Assembly: GCA_020441605.1 (NCBI GenBank)
Contig: JAGRLX010000109.1
Coordinates: 1 to 15,097 of the forward strand
DNA: 15,097 nt
Direction: 5' to 3'
From: Alphaproteobacteria bacterium
GTDB taxonomy: Bacteria; Pseudomonadota; Alphaproteobacteria; Rhizobiales; Aestuariivirgaceae
Shown here: piece after piece, positions 1-7,320 of the stretch
How positions within the stretch are numbered: the first letter of the stretch is position 1
Layout: each line of letters opens with the position of its first letter
Program-made: the position numbers and the translations under genes
Notes under the pieces: generated by a model
Told to the model about the DNA's origin: nothing
The model's input: only the letters and a program-made list of their open reading frames with translations
Database searches by the model: none

Positions 1-234
1 GGTGATGCCCGGCCCGTTCTGGGCAATCATCATGCTCATCTTGCCCGAGGCGCGGGTGAAGCCGTCTGCCATCATGCCGCCGGACCCTTCGTGGGCGCAG
101 TCCCAGAAGGTAACTCCCGCCTTGGGAAATAGGTCCGAAACCGGCATGAAGGCCGAGCCGATAATGCCAAAGGCATGCTCGATCCCATGCATCTGCAGCA
201 CCTTCACAAAGGCTTCCTCGGTCGTCATCTTCAT
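1..234 (-). CDS. xsc: Sulfoacetaldehyde acetyltransferase, N-terminal part (cut by window edge)
   Basis: This is the first 78 residues of a thiamine-diphosphate enzyme; the full family is close to 590 residues, so the rest lies left of the window. Xsc converts sulfoacetaldehyde and phosphate to acetyl phosphate and sulfite, the desulfonating step of taurine and related sulfonate degradation in the cytoplasm. The visible start (MKMTTEEAFVKVLQMHGIEH), the block FWDCAHEGSGGMMADGFTRA and MIAQNGPGI are recognisable Xsc sequence. The glutamate in AHEGSGG is the expected ThDP-activating residue. I chose the ATG at 234 because an AGGA lies 9 bases upstream; an in-frame ATG at 243 would sit directly on that ribosome site. 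tauR, tpa or pta, common partners, are not visible beside it. Confidence 0.93.
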   Translation of the reverse strand, partial: MKMTTEEAFVKVLQMHGIEHAFGIIGSAFMPVSDLFPKAGVTFWDCAHEGSGGMMADGFTRASGKMSMMIAQNGPGIT

Positions 235-283
235 CGGCGGCATTCCTTCGGCTGTGGTTTGGGGATGGTGAACTAAATAGGGC

Positions 284-307
284 GGCGCCCCCGATCAAGG
301 GAGCGCC
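284..307 (-). terminator. Hairpin, probable terminator of the secreted-protein gene
   Basis: On the minus strand a 9-pair stem (GGCGCTCCC with GGGGGCGCC, one T-G wobble) encloses the six-base loop TTGATC. It lies about 38 bases after the stop of the DUF6636-like gene and about 50 bases before the xsc start. The downstream run is only CCTATTTAG, so it is a weak intrinsic terminator at best. It would isolate xsc from the gene behind it. Confidence 0.45.
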
Positions 308-344
308 AGTTCCATCCGATAAACCCCGCCAGACGGCCGGCATG

Positions 345-761
345 CTACCAGGTTTTGACCGACTTTCGGGCGACAATGAAGCCATGGCTGCCCCGCCGGC
401 ATTTCAGCCCCGTGGTGCTGGAGGCGCAGTGAAATCCGTCCATGTCCCAGGTCTCGCGGTAGTCGAAGATGTTTTCCGACCCGCAGCAGGTCGCATCGCC
501 CACGGCGCCAAACCGCCTGGCCTTGCCGTGCGGGCCAAGCGTGACGCGCATGTAGCTGGGTTCGACCCGGTCGCAGGATAGCTCCGGTCCGCCGCCGACG
601 GGTTCATAGACATCGGTGCCGCCCGCCGGCGTATAGATGCAGCCGATGTTGCCCGACGGCATCATGAATTCGATCTGGCCCTGCGCATTGGGCTCGAAAT
701 CCAGGGCGAGGGCAGGGGCTGACAGCATGAGGAAGGCGAGAACTGCGATGGCCGGACGCAT
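345..761 (-). CDS. Small secreted cysteine-containing protein, DUF6636-like
   Basis: A 138-residue protein of unknown function. Residues 1-19 form a clear Sec signal peptide (MRPAIAVLAFLMLSAPALA, probable cleavage after ALA), so the mature protein is periplasmic or exported. The mature part has the pattern F-x2-PSGNIGC-I near the front, then a central tryptophan and the ending F-x-C-x8-C with GSHGF near the end. This resembles the DUF6636 family of small secreted proteins. Six cysteines, two of them adjacent (DATCCGS), could form disulfides. The ATG at 761 is preceded by GGAG at a spacing of about nine bases. It stands alone between the lrg operon and xsc. No function can be given. Confidence 0.8.
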   Translation of the reverse strand: MRPAIAVLAFLMLSAPALALDFEPNAQGQIEFMMPSGNIGCIYTPAGGTDVYEPVGGGPELSCDRVEPSYMRVTLGPHGKARRFGAVGDATCCGSENIFDYRETWDMDGFHCASSTTGLKCRRGSHGFIVARKSVKTW

Positions 762-838
762 CGTGCATCACTCCGGTGTGGCAAGCGTTGAACTTGCCGG
801 CACTCCTAGGCCTGTCCACCTGAACGGCTCTTGAACGA

Positions 839-1120
839 CTACTTCAGCTCGATCTCGATGAAGGCATAGTCCGTGTCGTTGGCATTGATCACGTCATGCT
901 CGACACCTTCGCCGCGGAAATAGGGAACGCCTTTCTTCATTTCGGCGAAACTGGTGCCGTCCTTGGTTTCGAGCCTCACCTTACCGTCCATCAGGGGCAC
1001 GACGACGTAATCGTGGCCGTGGCGGTGCCAGCCTGTATTGGCGCCAGGTTCGAACCGCCATTCGGTAACGATCACCCGGTCGTTGTCGATGTGCTTGATG
1101 GCCTTGGCATTCCCGGTCAT
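839..1120 (-). CDS. Small single-domain cupin protein
   Basis: A 93-residue single cupin barrel. The motif GWHRHGHDYVVVPLMDG gives histidines 32 and 34, and the second cupin motif supplies His75 (GVEHDVIN), so a mononuclear metal site looks intact. The substrate is unknown; such proteins act as small dioxygenases, isomerases or ligand sensors. The ATG at 1120 has AGAGG six bases upstream. The gap to the lrgB stop is only 13 bases, so it is most likely the last gene of an lrgA-lrgB-cupin operon. Cytoplasmic; no signal peptide. Confidence 0.85.
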   Translation of the reverse strand: MTGNAKAIKHIDNDRVIVTEWRFEPGANTGWHRHGHDYVVVPLMDGKVRLETKDGTSFAEMKKGVPYFRGEGVEHDVINANDTDYAFIEIELK

Positions 1121-1133
1121 GTCAAACCTCTCT

Positions 1134-1844
1134 TCAAAGGAACCAGGCGAGGATGATCGGCACGATCAGCGCCGTCAACACCGCATTGAGCCCCATGGCG
1201 ATGCCGGCAAAAGTGCCCGCCACCTCGTCGACCACGAAGGCGCGGGCCGTGCCGATGCCATGGGCCGCCAGGCCAGCCGCGAAACCGCGTGCCGCATAAT
1301 CGGTCATGCCGAGAGCGTTCATTAGCGGGGTGACCACCACGGCGCCAATGAGACCGGTGAGGATGACCAGCACCGCGGTGAGCGACGGAATGCCGCCCAG
1401 TGACTCGGCGATGCCCATCGCAACGCCGGCGGTCACCGACTTGGGGGCCAGTGACACCAGTACCTCGGGTGGCACGCCGAAGGCAGCGGCGATGGCCAAT
1501 GCCGACACCGCCGCCGTGACGGCTCCAGCCACGAGGGCTGCCAGCATGGCGATGAGATTGGCCCGGACCCGTGACAGATTGCGGTAAAGCGGCACCGCGA
1601 TGGCAACGATCGCCGGCCCCAGAAGAAAATGCACGAATTGGGCGCCCTCGAAATAGGTGCGGTACGGCGTGTCCGTCGACCACAGGACCGCGACAATGAA
1701 AACCACCGAAATGAGCACCGGGTTGACCAGTGGATGTCGGCCCGAGGCCTGGGCGATCCGGTCGGCGATGACATAGACCAGAACCGTGAGCGTGAGCCAA
1801 AGCAGTGGGGTGGTGGAAAGATAGACCCAGAGCGTCGACGTCAT
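1134..1844 (-). CDS. lrgB: LrgB/CidB family membrane protein
   Basis: A 236-residue polytopic inner-membrane protein of the LrgB/CidB/YohK family. The diagnostic block PKSVT (residues 134-138) followed by GIAESLGGIPSLTAV is present, as is the C-terminal GTARA segment. Length matches the family (about 230). With LrgA it forms a two-component membrane system, first described as holin/antiholin-like control of lysis. In several bacteria and in plant plastids, relatives transport pyruvate, glycolate or glycerate. Its start overlaps the stop of lrgA by four bases, which implies translational coupling. The transported substrate here is unknown. Confidence 0.92.
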   Translation of the reverse strand: MTSTLWVYLSTTPLLWLTLTVLVYVIADRIAQASGRHPLVNPVLISVVFIVAVLWSTDTPYRTYFEGAQFVHFLLGPAIVAIAVPLYRNLSRVRANLIAMLAALVAGAVTAAVSALAIAAAFGVPPEVLVSLAPKSVTAGVAMGIAESLGGIPSLTAVLVILTGLIGAVVVTPLMNALGMTDYAARGFAAGLAAHGIGTARAFVVDEVAGTFAGIAMGLNAVLTALIVPIILAWFL

Positions 1845-2224
1845 GACGCTTGTCCCCGGTTCATCCAGCGGGCGACAAGAACGAAGACCAGGACCGTGAC
1901 CGCAAGCGACAGCACTGTCGACGCCACCAATGCCAGGCCAAGCGCGAGCCAGTAACCGCCAAGCACGTCAAGCTGGTCAACCACGCCCACCGCGGCCGGA
2001 ACGAAGAGGATCGACAGGTTCTGCAGCAGGGCCTGGGAGACCCGCCCAGACGGTGTCTCCCCGATGGCGTCCGGCGCTGCGCCGCCGGCCCGCGCCTTGA
2101 TCATGAAATAGGCCAGCAGCAACAGCAGGCCAATGACCGGGCCCGGCATCGGCACGGCCAGCCCCCTTGCCATCGCCTCGCCGGCGAGCTGGCAGATCAG
2201 GAGGGCGGCGAGTCCATGCAGCAT
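1841..2224 (-). CDS. lrgA: LrgA/CidA family membrane protein
   Basis: A 127-residue protein with four predicted membrane segments and the family signature VPMPGPVIG (PGPVIG at residues 27-32), then LFVPAAVGV in the second half. LrgA/CidA proteins are small holin-like membrane partners of LrgB. First gene of the lrgA-lrgB-cupin operon. The start at 2224 fits the usual family beginning, although I see no strong ribosome site (upstream reads GCCTATTTCC). It is 61 bases from the divergent zur start, and the intervening region carries a Zur-box-like palindrome that could also affect this promoter. Confidence 0.9.
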   Translation of the reverse strand: MLHGLAALLICQLAGEAMARGLAVPMPGPVIGLLLLLAYFMIKARAGGAAPDAIGETPSGRVSQALLQNLSILFVPAAVGVVDQLDVLGGYWLALGLALVASTVLSLAVTVLVFVLVARWMNRGQAS

Positions 2225-2268
2225 GGAAATAGGCTAGCCCCGGCCGGGCTGGAAATCCAGAACGTAAT

Positions 2269-2281
2269 GTTATACTATAAC
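2269..2281. promoter_or_regulatory. Zur-box-like palindrome with overlapping -10
   Basis: A perfect 13-base palindrome GTTATACTATAAC, embedded in AATGTTATACTATAACGCAT, is strikingly AT-rich for this genome. It has the TGTTATA-N-TATAAC form typical of Fur-family, especially Zur, operators of alphaproteobacteria. It ends four bases before the zur start codon. TATACT at 2271-2276 is a plausible -10, so a bound repressor would block it. The reverse reading TATAGT could serve as the -10 of lrgA. Confidence 0.72.
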
Positions 2282-2285
2282 GCAT

Positions 2286-2759
2286 ATGACCTTCCCCGAA
2301 CCGCATCACAATCACGCCAAGTGCACGGCCGAACTGATTTCGCGGGCCGAACGGACTTGCGAGCGCAGAGGCTCGCGGCTCACCGACCAGCGCCGTGACG
2401 TGCTGACTTGCGTGGCCCAGAGCCATGCCGCGGTCGGCGCCTATGATATCATCGAGCGGATGGCCGCACATGGTCACCGCCCAGCCCCGATCACTGTCTA
2501 CCGGGCCCTCGATTTCCTGCTGGCCCACGGCCTGGTGCACAAGATCGAAAGCCGCAATGCCTTCGTTGCCTGTTCCCACGTCCATGACGGCCGTCCCGCG
2601 GCGCTGCTGATCTGCGAGGCCTGCGGCCTCGTTGCCGAGCTCGATGTGCCCGATGCCTTTGCCGCGATTAGCGCCGCCGCTGCCGTGCAGGGATTTCGAG
2701 AGGCTCGCACCGTCATCGAGATGGCTGGTACCTGCACCACCTGCGGCAAGGCGAACTGA
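2286..2759 (+). CDS. zur: Fur-family zinc uptake regulator Zur
   Basis: A 157-residue Fur-superfamily repressor. An N-terminal winged helix (about residues 15-85, with LTDQRRDVL and ITVYRALDFL) is followed by a dimerisation domain. The structural zinc site is complete: Cys110/Cys113 (CEACG) and Cys150/Cys153 (CTTCG). CSHVHDG before it fits the regulatory metal site. Being first in a run with znuC and znuB supports Zur over Fur or PerR. When zinc is sufficient it should repress this operon. There is no Shine-Dalgarno upstream of the ATG. The -10 TATACT would place transcription start at or within a few bases of the ATG, so the message may be leaderless. Stop and znuC start are one base apart. 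Confidence 0.93.
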   Translation: MTFPEPHHNHAKCTAELISRAERTCERRGSRLTDQRRDVLTCVAQSHAAVGAYDIIERMAAHGHRPAPITVYRALDFLLAHGLVHKIESRNAFVACSHVHDGRPAALLICEACGLVAELDVPDAFAAISAAAAVQGFREARTVIEMAGTCTTCGKAN

Positions 2760-2760
2760 C

Positions 2761-3519
2761 ATGCTCAAGGCCCAAGGCGCCCTGCTCAGTACCCGCGATG
2801 CCTGCCTGGTCATTTCCGGTCGCAGCATTCTCGACCACGTCAACATCGATGTGCGGGCCAATGAGATCGTGACCCTGATCGGCCCCAATGGCGCCGGGAA
2901 ATCGACCCTGGTGCGCTGCATGCTGGGCCTTCAGGCGCTGACCTCGGGCGAGGTGATCCGCAAGGCCGGATTGCGCATCGGCTACGTGCCCCAGCGCTTT
3001 CCGCTGGCCCCCACTGTCCCGCTGGATGTGCGACGGCTCCTGTCGCTGACGCTTCGCCCAAGCGAAACCGAGATCGACGAAGCGCTTGTTGAGGTTGGCA
3101 TCGGACATCTCAAGGCGGCCGCGGTGTCGCAGCTCTCGGGCGGCGAACTGCAGCGCGCATTGTTGGCCCGGGCCCTTTTGCGCGCGCCGGAACTTCTGGT
3201 GCTCGACGAGCCGGTTCAGGCCGTGGATTTCATGGGGGAGGCCAAATTGTACGAGTTGATCTCGGCCATCCGCAAGCGCCATGGCTGCGGCATCCTCATG
3301 GTCAGTCACGATCTGCATATGGTGATGGCGGAAAGCGACCACGTGATCTGTCTCAACGGTCATGTCTGCTGTGAAGGCGGACCGCAGAGCGTGCAGCGTG
3401 ATCCGGAGTTCGCCAAGCTGTTCGGACCATCGGCTGCCCGCATGATCGCCGCCTATACCCACCATCACGACCATGACCACGAAAGCCATGAGCACCACCA
3501 TCACGACCACAAGCACTGA
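2761..3519 (+). CDS. znuC: Zinc ABC transporter ATP-binding protein ZnuC
   Basis: A 252-residue ABC ATPase that drives zinc import through ZnuB. All motifs are present: Walker A GPNGAGKST (41-49), Q-loop Gln78 (VPQ), signature LSGGE (125-129), Walker B LLVLDE (145-150) and H-loop His183 (SHD). The C-terminal 20 residues are extremely histidine-rich, with twelve His mixed with Asp and Glu, and may bind zinc in the cytoplasm. The ATG at 2761 is one base after the zur stop and gives the family length. A longer in-frame opening at 2632 lies within zur and is not used. znuB follows after five bases. No ZnuA binding protein is encoded nearby. Confidence 0.95.
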   Translation: MLKAQGALLSTRDACLVISGRSILDHVNIDVRANEIVTLIGPNGAGKSTLVRCMLGLQALTSGEVIRKAGLRIGYVPQRFPLAPTVPLDVRRLLSLTLRPSETEIDEALVEVGIGHLKAAAVSQLSGGELQRALLARALLRAPELLVLDEPVQAVDFMGEAKLYELISAIRKRHGCGILMVSHDLHMVMAESDHVICLNGHVCCEGGPQSVQRDPEFAKLFGPSAARMIAAYTHHHDHDHESHEHHHHDHKH

Positions 3520-3524
3520 CGGCA

Positions 3525-4325
3525 ATGTTTGACATACTGGCTGAACCCTTCTTTCGTCGTGCGCTGGTGGCCGGGTTCGGCATTGCCTGCGTCGCGGGGC
3601 CGGTGGGCTGCTTCATCGTCTGGCGCCGCATGGCCTATTTCGGCGAAACCCTCGCCCACTCAGGATTGTTCGGCGTTGGTCTTGGCCTGTTGCTGGGCTT
3701 CAGCCTGACCCTGGGCGCCGCGGCGACAGCCGTGGCTGTGGCCCTGGTTCTGCTGCTGTTGAAGAGCCAGCGCCAGATCGCGACCGACACGCTTCTCGGC
3801 ATTCTTTCGCACAGTGCGTTGGCTCTGGGACTGATCACGGTAAGCCTGGTGACCGGCGCCGCCGGGGATCACATGGACCTGCTGTTCGGCGACATCCTGA
3901 CGGTCACCAGCCGCGATCTCTGGATTGTCTGGGGTGGGGCGGTGGTAGTGCTGGGCGCATTGGCCTACCTATGGCGCGACCTGATCGCCATGTCGGTGCA
4001 TGAGGAACTGGCCCAGGCCGAGGGTGTGAAAGTGCAGCGGGTCGAGCTTGGCTTCATCCTGCTCATCGCGCTCATGACGGCGATTTCCATGAAGATCGTC
4101 GGGCTGCTGCTGATCACCGCCCTGCTGATCATACCTGCCGCAGCGGCCCGCCGGCTGTCGACGACGCCGGAACGCATGGCGGTGATCTCCGCCGTGATGG
4201 CGGGGCTCGCGGTCGTGGCGGGTCTGATGGCCTCGGCCTATCTCAATGCCATCTCGGGCCCGGCGATCGTCCTCTCCGCCGGACTGCTCTTCGTCTTGAC
4301 CTTGGCGCTTCCGCAACGCATCTAG
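3525..4325 (+). CDS. znuB: Zinc ABC transporter permease ZnuB
   Basis: A 266-residue inner-membrane permease of the ABC-3 (ZnuB/MntB) family with about eight hydrophobic segments. Recognisable family features are the early [17 protein letters not shown] block, the LLFGDIL segment near the middle and the later [22 protein letters not shown] helix. Length agrees with E. coli ZnuB (261). It forms the zinc channel and pairs with ZnuC. Zinc specificity rather than manganese is inferred from Zur at the head of the operon. The ATG is five bases after znuC; ispG begins five bases after its stop. There is no strong ribosome site of its own, so translational coupling is likely. Confidence 0.94.
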   Translation: MFDILAEPFFRRALVAGFGIACVAGPVGCFIVWRRMAYFGETLAHSGLFGVGLGLLLGFSLTLGAAATAVAVALVLLLLKSQRQIATDTLLGILSHSALALGLITVSLVTGAAGDHMDLLFGDILTVTSRDLWIVWGGAVVVLGALAYLWRDLIAMSVHEELAQAEGVKVQRVELGFILLIALMTAISMKIVGLLLITALLIIPAAAARRLSTTPERMAVISAVMAGLAVVAGLMASAYLNAISGPAIVLSAGLLFVLTLALPQRI

Positions 4326-4330
4326 CCAGT

Positions 4331-5560
4331 ATGGAATACACAGCAATCAGCGGCAGGCGGGCTTCCGTGCCCGTGGAGGTGGGACCGGTCAAGGTGGGCG
4401 GCGGCGCACCCATCGTGGTCCAGTCGATGACCAACACGGATACGGCCGATGCCGAAGCCACCGCCCGGCAGACGGCCGACCTCGCGCGGGCGGGATCGGA
4501 ACTGGTGCGCGTGACGGTCGACCGCGACGAGGCGGCCAAAGCCGTGCCGAAGATCCGAGACCTGCTCGACAGGTGGAATGTGCCTGTGCCGCTGGTCGGC
4601 GACTTCCACTACAATGGCCACACGCTGCTGAACGACAACCCGGCCTGCGCCGAGGCACTGGCGAAATACCGCATCAATCCGGGGAATGTCGGCTTCAAGG
4701 AGAAGAAGGACCGCAACTTCTCGATGATGATCGAAACAGCGCTGAAATTCGGCCGGCCGGTGCGGATCGGGGTCAACTGGGGCTCGCTCGACCAGGCGCT
4801 GCTCACCAGGCTCATGGACGAGAACCACCGCCTACAGGAACCGGCCGAAGCCCGCACGGTGATGCATGAGGCGGTGGTGCAGTCCGGCCTTCTCTCGGCT
4901 GAACGGGCGGTCGACCTGGGGCTCGGCAAGGATAGGATCATCATTTCCGCCAAGTGTTCGGAGGTGCAGGACCTGATCGCCGTCTACCGCCTGCTCGCTA
5001 CGCGCTGCGATTACGCGCTGCATCTGGGGCTGACCGAGGCCGGTATGGGTTCGAAGGGCATCGTCGCCTCGACGGCGGCACTCGCCGTGCTCTTGCAGGA
5101 AGGAATCGGTGATACGATCCGCATTTCCCTGACGCCCGAACCCGGCGGCGACCGCACCCGCGAGGTGACCGTGGCCCAGGAGATCCTCCAGACCATGGGC
5201 ATCCGCAGCTTTGCACCCATGGTGATCGCCTGTCCCGGCTGTGGGCGCACCACGTCCACCGTGTTCCAGGAACTGGCGCAGGACATCCAGTCCCACATTC
5301 GCGCGCGACTGCCCGATTGGCGCCGCGATTATCCGGGGTTCGAAACGCTGCAGCTGGCGGTGATGGGCTGTATCGTCAATGGGCCTGGGGAATCGAAACA
5401 TGCCGATATCGGCATCTCGCTACCCGGCACCGGAGAACTCCCCGCGGCACCCATCTTCATCGACGGCAAGAAAGTGGCGACGCTCCGCGGCGACAACATC
5501 GCCAGGCAGTTCAAGGAAATCGTCGAGGATTACGTGAAGCAGAGGTGGTCCCCGCGGTGA
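4331..5560 (+). CDS. ispG: 4-hydroxy-3-methylbut-2-en-1-yl diphosphate synthase IspG (GcpE)
   Basis: A 409-residue 4Fe-4S enzyme of the MEP isoprenoid pathway that reduces methylerythritol cyclodiphosphate to HMBPP. The N-terminal barrel begins with [19 protein letters not shown], and GDFHYN and YRINPGN follow. The cluster ligands are Cys301 and Cys304 (ACPGCGRT) and Cys347 ([10 protein letters not shown]), with Glu354 as the fourth ligand expected for IspG. Cys304 and Cys347 are 43 residues apart, longer than in E. coli, giving a somewhat larger protein than the enteric 372. It starts five bases after znuB with no visible promoter or strong Shine-Dalgarno in between, so it probably depends on the zinc-uptake transcript or on a promoter inside znuB. 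Confidence 0.97.
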   Translation: MEYTAISGRRASVPVEVGPVKVGGGAPIVVQSMTNTDTADAEATARQTADLARAGSELVRVTVDRDEAAKAVPKIRDLLDRWNVPVPLVGDFHYNGHTLLNDNPACAEALAKYRINPGNVGFKEKKDRNFSMMIETALKFGRPVRIGVNWGSLDQALLTRLMDENHRLQEPAEARTVMHEAVVQSGLLSAERAVDLGLGKDRIIISAKCSEVQDLIAVYRLLATRCDYALHLGLTEAGMGSKGIVASTAALAVLLQEGIGDTIRISLTPEPGGDRTREVTVAQEILQTMGIRSFAPMVIACPGCGRTTSTVFQELAQDIQSHIRARLPDWRRDYPGFETLQLAVMGCIVNGPGESKHADIGISLPGTGELPAAPIFIDGKKVATLRGDNIARQFKEIVEDYVKQRWSPR

Positions 5561-5561
5561 T

Positions 5562-5578
5562 GCCAGCCTTCGGCAGGC
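5562..5578 (+). terminator. Weak hairpin between ispG and ispA
   Basis: GCCAGCC and GGCAGGC form a seven-position stem with one A-A mismatch and the three-base loop TTC, directly after the ispG stop. No T-run follows at once (CACGATAGCCGGTTTG), so it is only a possible terminator between the converging genes. Confidence 0.3.
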
Positions 5579-5607
5579 CACGATAGCCGGTTTGTCACCT
5601 CGATGGA

Positions 5608-6486
5608 TTACTTCCGGCGGGAGACCATGAAGTCGGCTGCATGCCGGAGAGTGTGGGCACGCGCGCCATGGGCCGCCAGCGCCGCGACCGCCTCCTCCGT
5701 CAGTTCCGCGGCCCGTGCCTTCGCCCCCTCCAGCCCGAGCAGATCCACAAAGGTGGCCTTGCCTGCAACCTTGTCCTTCTGTGTCGCCTTGCCGAGGGCT
5801 TCCGGTGTCGACTCCACGTCGAGGATGTCATCAGCGATCTGGAAGGCAAGGCCGATCTTGTCCGCATACTGACGAAGCGGCGCGGGATCGGCGCCACCAA
5901 GAATGGCACCTGCCTCGCAGGCGAAACGGAAGAGAGCGCCCGTCTTCATGCCCTGGATCAGCGTTATCTCTGAAAGATTTGAAATGACTCGGGTTTCCGC
6001 TGCGATATCGAGCATCTGGCCGCCGACCATCCCGGCCATGCCGGAAGCCCTGGCAAGACCGGATACGAGTGCCAGCCGGACTTGCGGGTCGGGATGCGTC
6101 GCCGGGTCGCTGAGGACCTCGAACGCTAGGGTAAGGAGCGCGTCGCCGGCAAGGATGGCGGTCGCTTCGTCGAAGGCTTTGTGCACCGTCGGCCGGCCGC
6201 GACGCAGATCGTCGTCGTCCATCGCCGGGAGATCGTCATGAACCAGCGAATAGCAGTGGACGCACTCGAGGGCGGCACCGACCCGCAGGGCGCATTCGCG
6301 CGGCACGTCATACAGCGCCGCCGATTCGACCACTAGAAACGGGCGGAGCCGTTTGCCCTGGCCGAGTGCAGCATAGCGCATGGCCTCGATCACCCGGTTG
6401 GCCGGGGATGCCGAGGACGACAGCAACTGGTCGAGCAAGGCGTCGGTTTCGGACGCGCAACGGCTCAGGGCTTCTTCGAAGGACAC
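5608..6486 (-). CDS. ispA: Polyprenyl synthase, farnesyl diphosphate synthase IspA
   Basis: A 292-residue class I short-chain prenyltransferase. It condenses IPP with DMAPP and geranyl diphosphate. The first aspartate-rich motif is DDLPAMD (84-90), the second DDILD (219-223), and GKR (44-46) binds diphosphate. The bacterial type is shown by two residues between the Asp pairs, and HCYSLVHDD just before the first motif matches E. coli-like farnesyl synthases; a geranylgeranyl product cannot be excluded. The start is GTG at 6486, with AGGAAG six bases upstream. It lies tail to tail with ispG of the same pathway and diverges from mtgA with only 38 bases between. Confidence 0.94.
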   Translation of the reverse strand: MSFEEALSRCASETDALLDQLLSSSASPANRVIEAMRYAALGQGKRLRPFLVVESAALYDVPRECALRVGAALECVHCYSLVHDDLPAMDDDDLRRGRPTVHKAFDEATAILAGDALLTLAFEVLSDPATHPDPQVRLALVSGLARASGMAGMVGGQMLDIAAETRVISNLSEITLIQGMKTGALFRFACEAGAILGGADPAPLRQYADKIGLAFQIADDILDVESTPEALGKATQKDKVAGKATFVDLLGLEGAKARAAELTEEAVAALAAHGARAHTLRHAADFMVSRRK

Positions 6487-6524
6487 GGGGGACTTCCTGT
6501 GCTATGCGGCCCTTCTGTACGGTC

Positions 6525-7292
6525 ATGGACGACAAAACTCAACCAGTTGACATGGAGGCCCCGGCGCCAGCCATGATGGGTATCGGACGGCTCCCCGATC
6601 GACGGTCGCCGGTGCTTGGCCGGATCTGGCGATGGGCCTGGCGGATCGCCGCGGTGCTGGTGGCCTGGCCCATCGTCATGACCCTGGTCTACGCCGTCGT
6701 GCCCCCGCCGGTTTCCAACATCATGCTGCTCCGCGCCCTCCATGGCGCCGGCATCTACAAGCAATGGGTCACCCTCGACCAGATTTCTCCGCATCTTCCC
6801 CGTGCCGTCATCACCGCCGAGGATGCCCGCTTCTGTGAGCATCATGGTGTCGACTGGCGCGAATTCCAGGGCGTGGTCGAAGATGCGCTGGATGATGAAG
6901 GCGGCCCGGTGCGCGGCGCCAGCACCATCCCGATGCAGGCCGCCAAGAATCTGTTCCTGTGGGATGGCCGCTTCGTGATCCGCAAGGGCCTGGAGCTGCC
7001 AGTCGCCCTGTGGATGGATCTTGTCTGGTCCAAGCGGCGCATGATCGAAATCTATCTAAACATCGTCGAATGGGCGCCGGGCGTCTATGGCGCCGAAGCT
7101 GCCGCAAGGTACCATTTCAACAAGTCCGCCAAGGACTTGACCCGCCGCGAAGCGGCACTTTTGGCGGCGGTGCTGCCCAACCCGATCACCCGCAATGCCG
7201 GCAAGCCCTCGAAGGGCGTGCGCCGCAACGCCGACCGGATTCTGCAGCGAATGCGCGGAATGGACGCCTATCTCGCTTGCCTAAAGGCCTGA
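6525..7292 (+). CDS. mtgA: Monofunctional biosynthetic peptidoglycan transglycosylase MtgA
   Basis: A 255-residue GT51 glycosyltransferase that polymerises lipid II into glycan strands at the inner membrane. An N-terminal membrane anchor lies at about residues 36-58. GT51 motifs follow in order: [13 protein letters not shown] with catalytic Glu99, [28 protein letters not shown] and [20 protein letters not shown] with [14 protein letters not shown]. There is no transpeptidase domain, so it is MtgA and not a class A PBP. The start is uncertain: none of the ATGs at 6525, 6552 or 6573 has a well-spaced ribosome site. I took 6525 because it lies closest after the ispA intergenic region. rpmF follows in the same direction. 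Confidence 0.92.
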   Translation: MDDKTQPVDMEAPAPAMMGIGRLPDRRSPVLGRIWRWAWRIAAVLVAWPIVMTLVYAVVPPPVSNIMLLRALHGAGIYKQWVTLDQISPHLPRAVITAEDARFCEHHGVDWREFQGVVEDALDDEGGPVRGASTIPMQAAKNLFLWDGRFVIRKGLELPVALWMDLVWSKRRMIEIYLNIVEWAPGVYGAEAAARYHFNKSAKDLTRREAALLAAVLPNPITRNAGKPSKGVRRNADRILQRMRGMDAYLACLKA

Positions 7293-7305
7293 GCACGGGT
7301 ATAAG
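7277..7305 (+). promoter_or_regulatory. Sigma-70-like promoter of rpmF
   Basis: TTGCCT at 7277-7282 and TATAAG at 7300-7305 are separated by exactly 17 bases, four and five matches out of six to the consensus. It overlaps the 3' end of mtgA. Transcription would begin near 7312 and produce a leader of about 50 bases before rpmF. Confidence 0.6.
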
Positions 7306-7320
7306 GCTCGCCAATCGAAA

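Noticed and set aside
780..798. Six-pair hairpin GGCAAG...CTTGCC before the DUF6636-like gene
   Set aside because: Too short and without a T-run; probably chance in GC-rich DNA.
1850..2398. Plus-strand frame of 182 residues across lrgA and zur
   Set aside because: Antisense to lrgA and out of frame with zur; composition is rich in Gln, Arg and His, typical of shadow frames.
2632..2760. Earlier in-frame start for znuC inside zur
   Set aside because: It would put 43 extra residues before the ABC domain and overlap the zur C-terminal zinc motif; the ATG at 2761 fits family length.
2713..3525. Long minus-strand open frame (270 residues) across zur-znuC
   Set aside because: It is antisense to ZnuC, whose ABC motifs are complete. 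The His-rich tail codons create an artificial Val/Met-rich start on the other strand.
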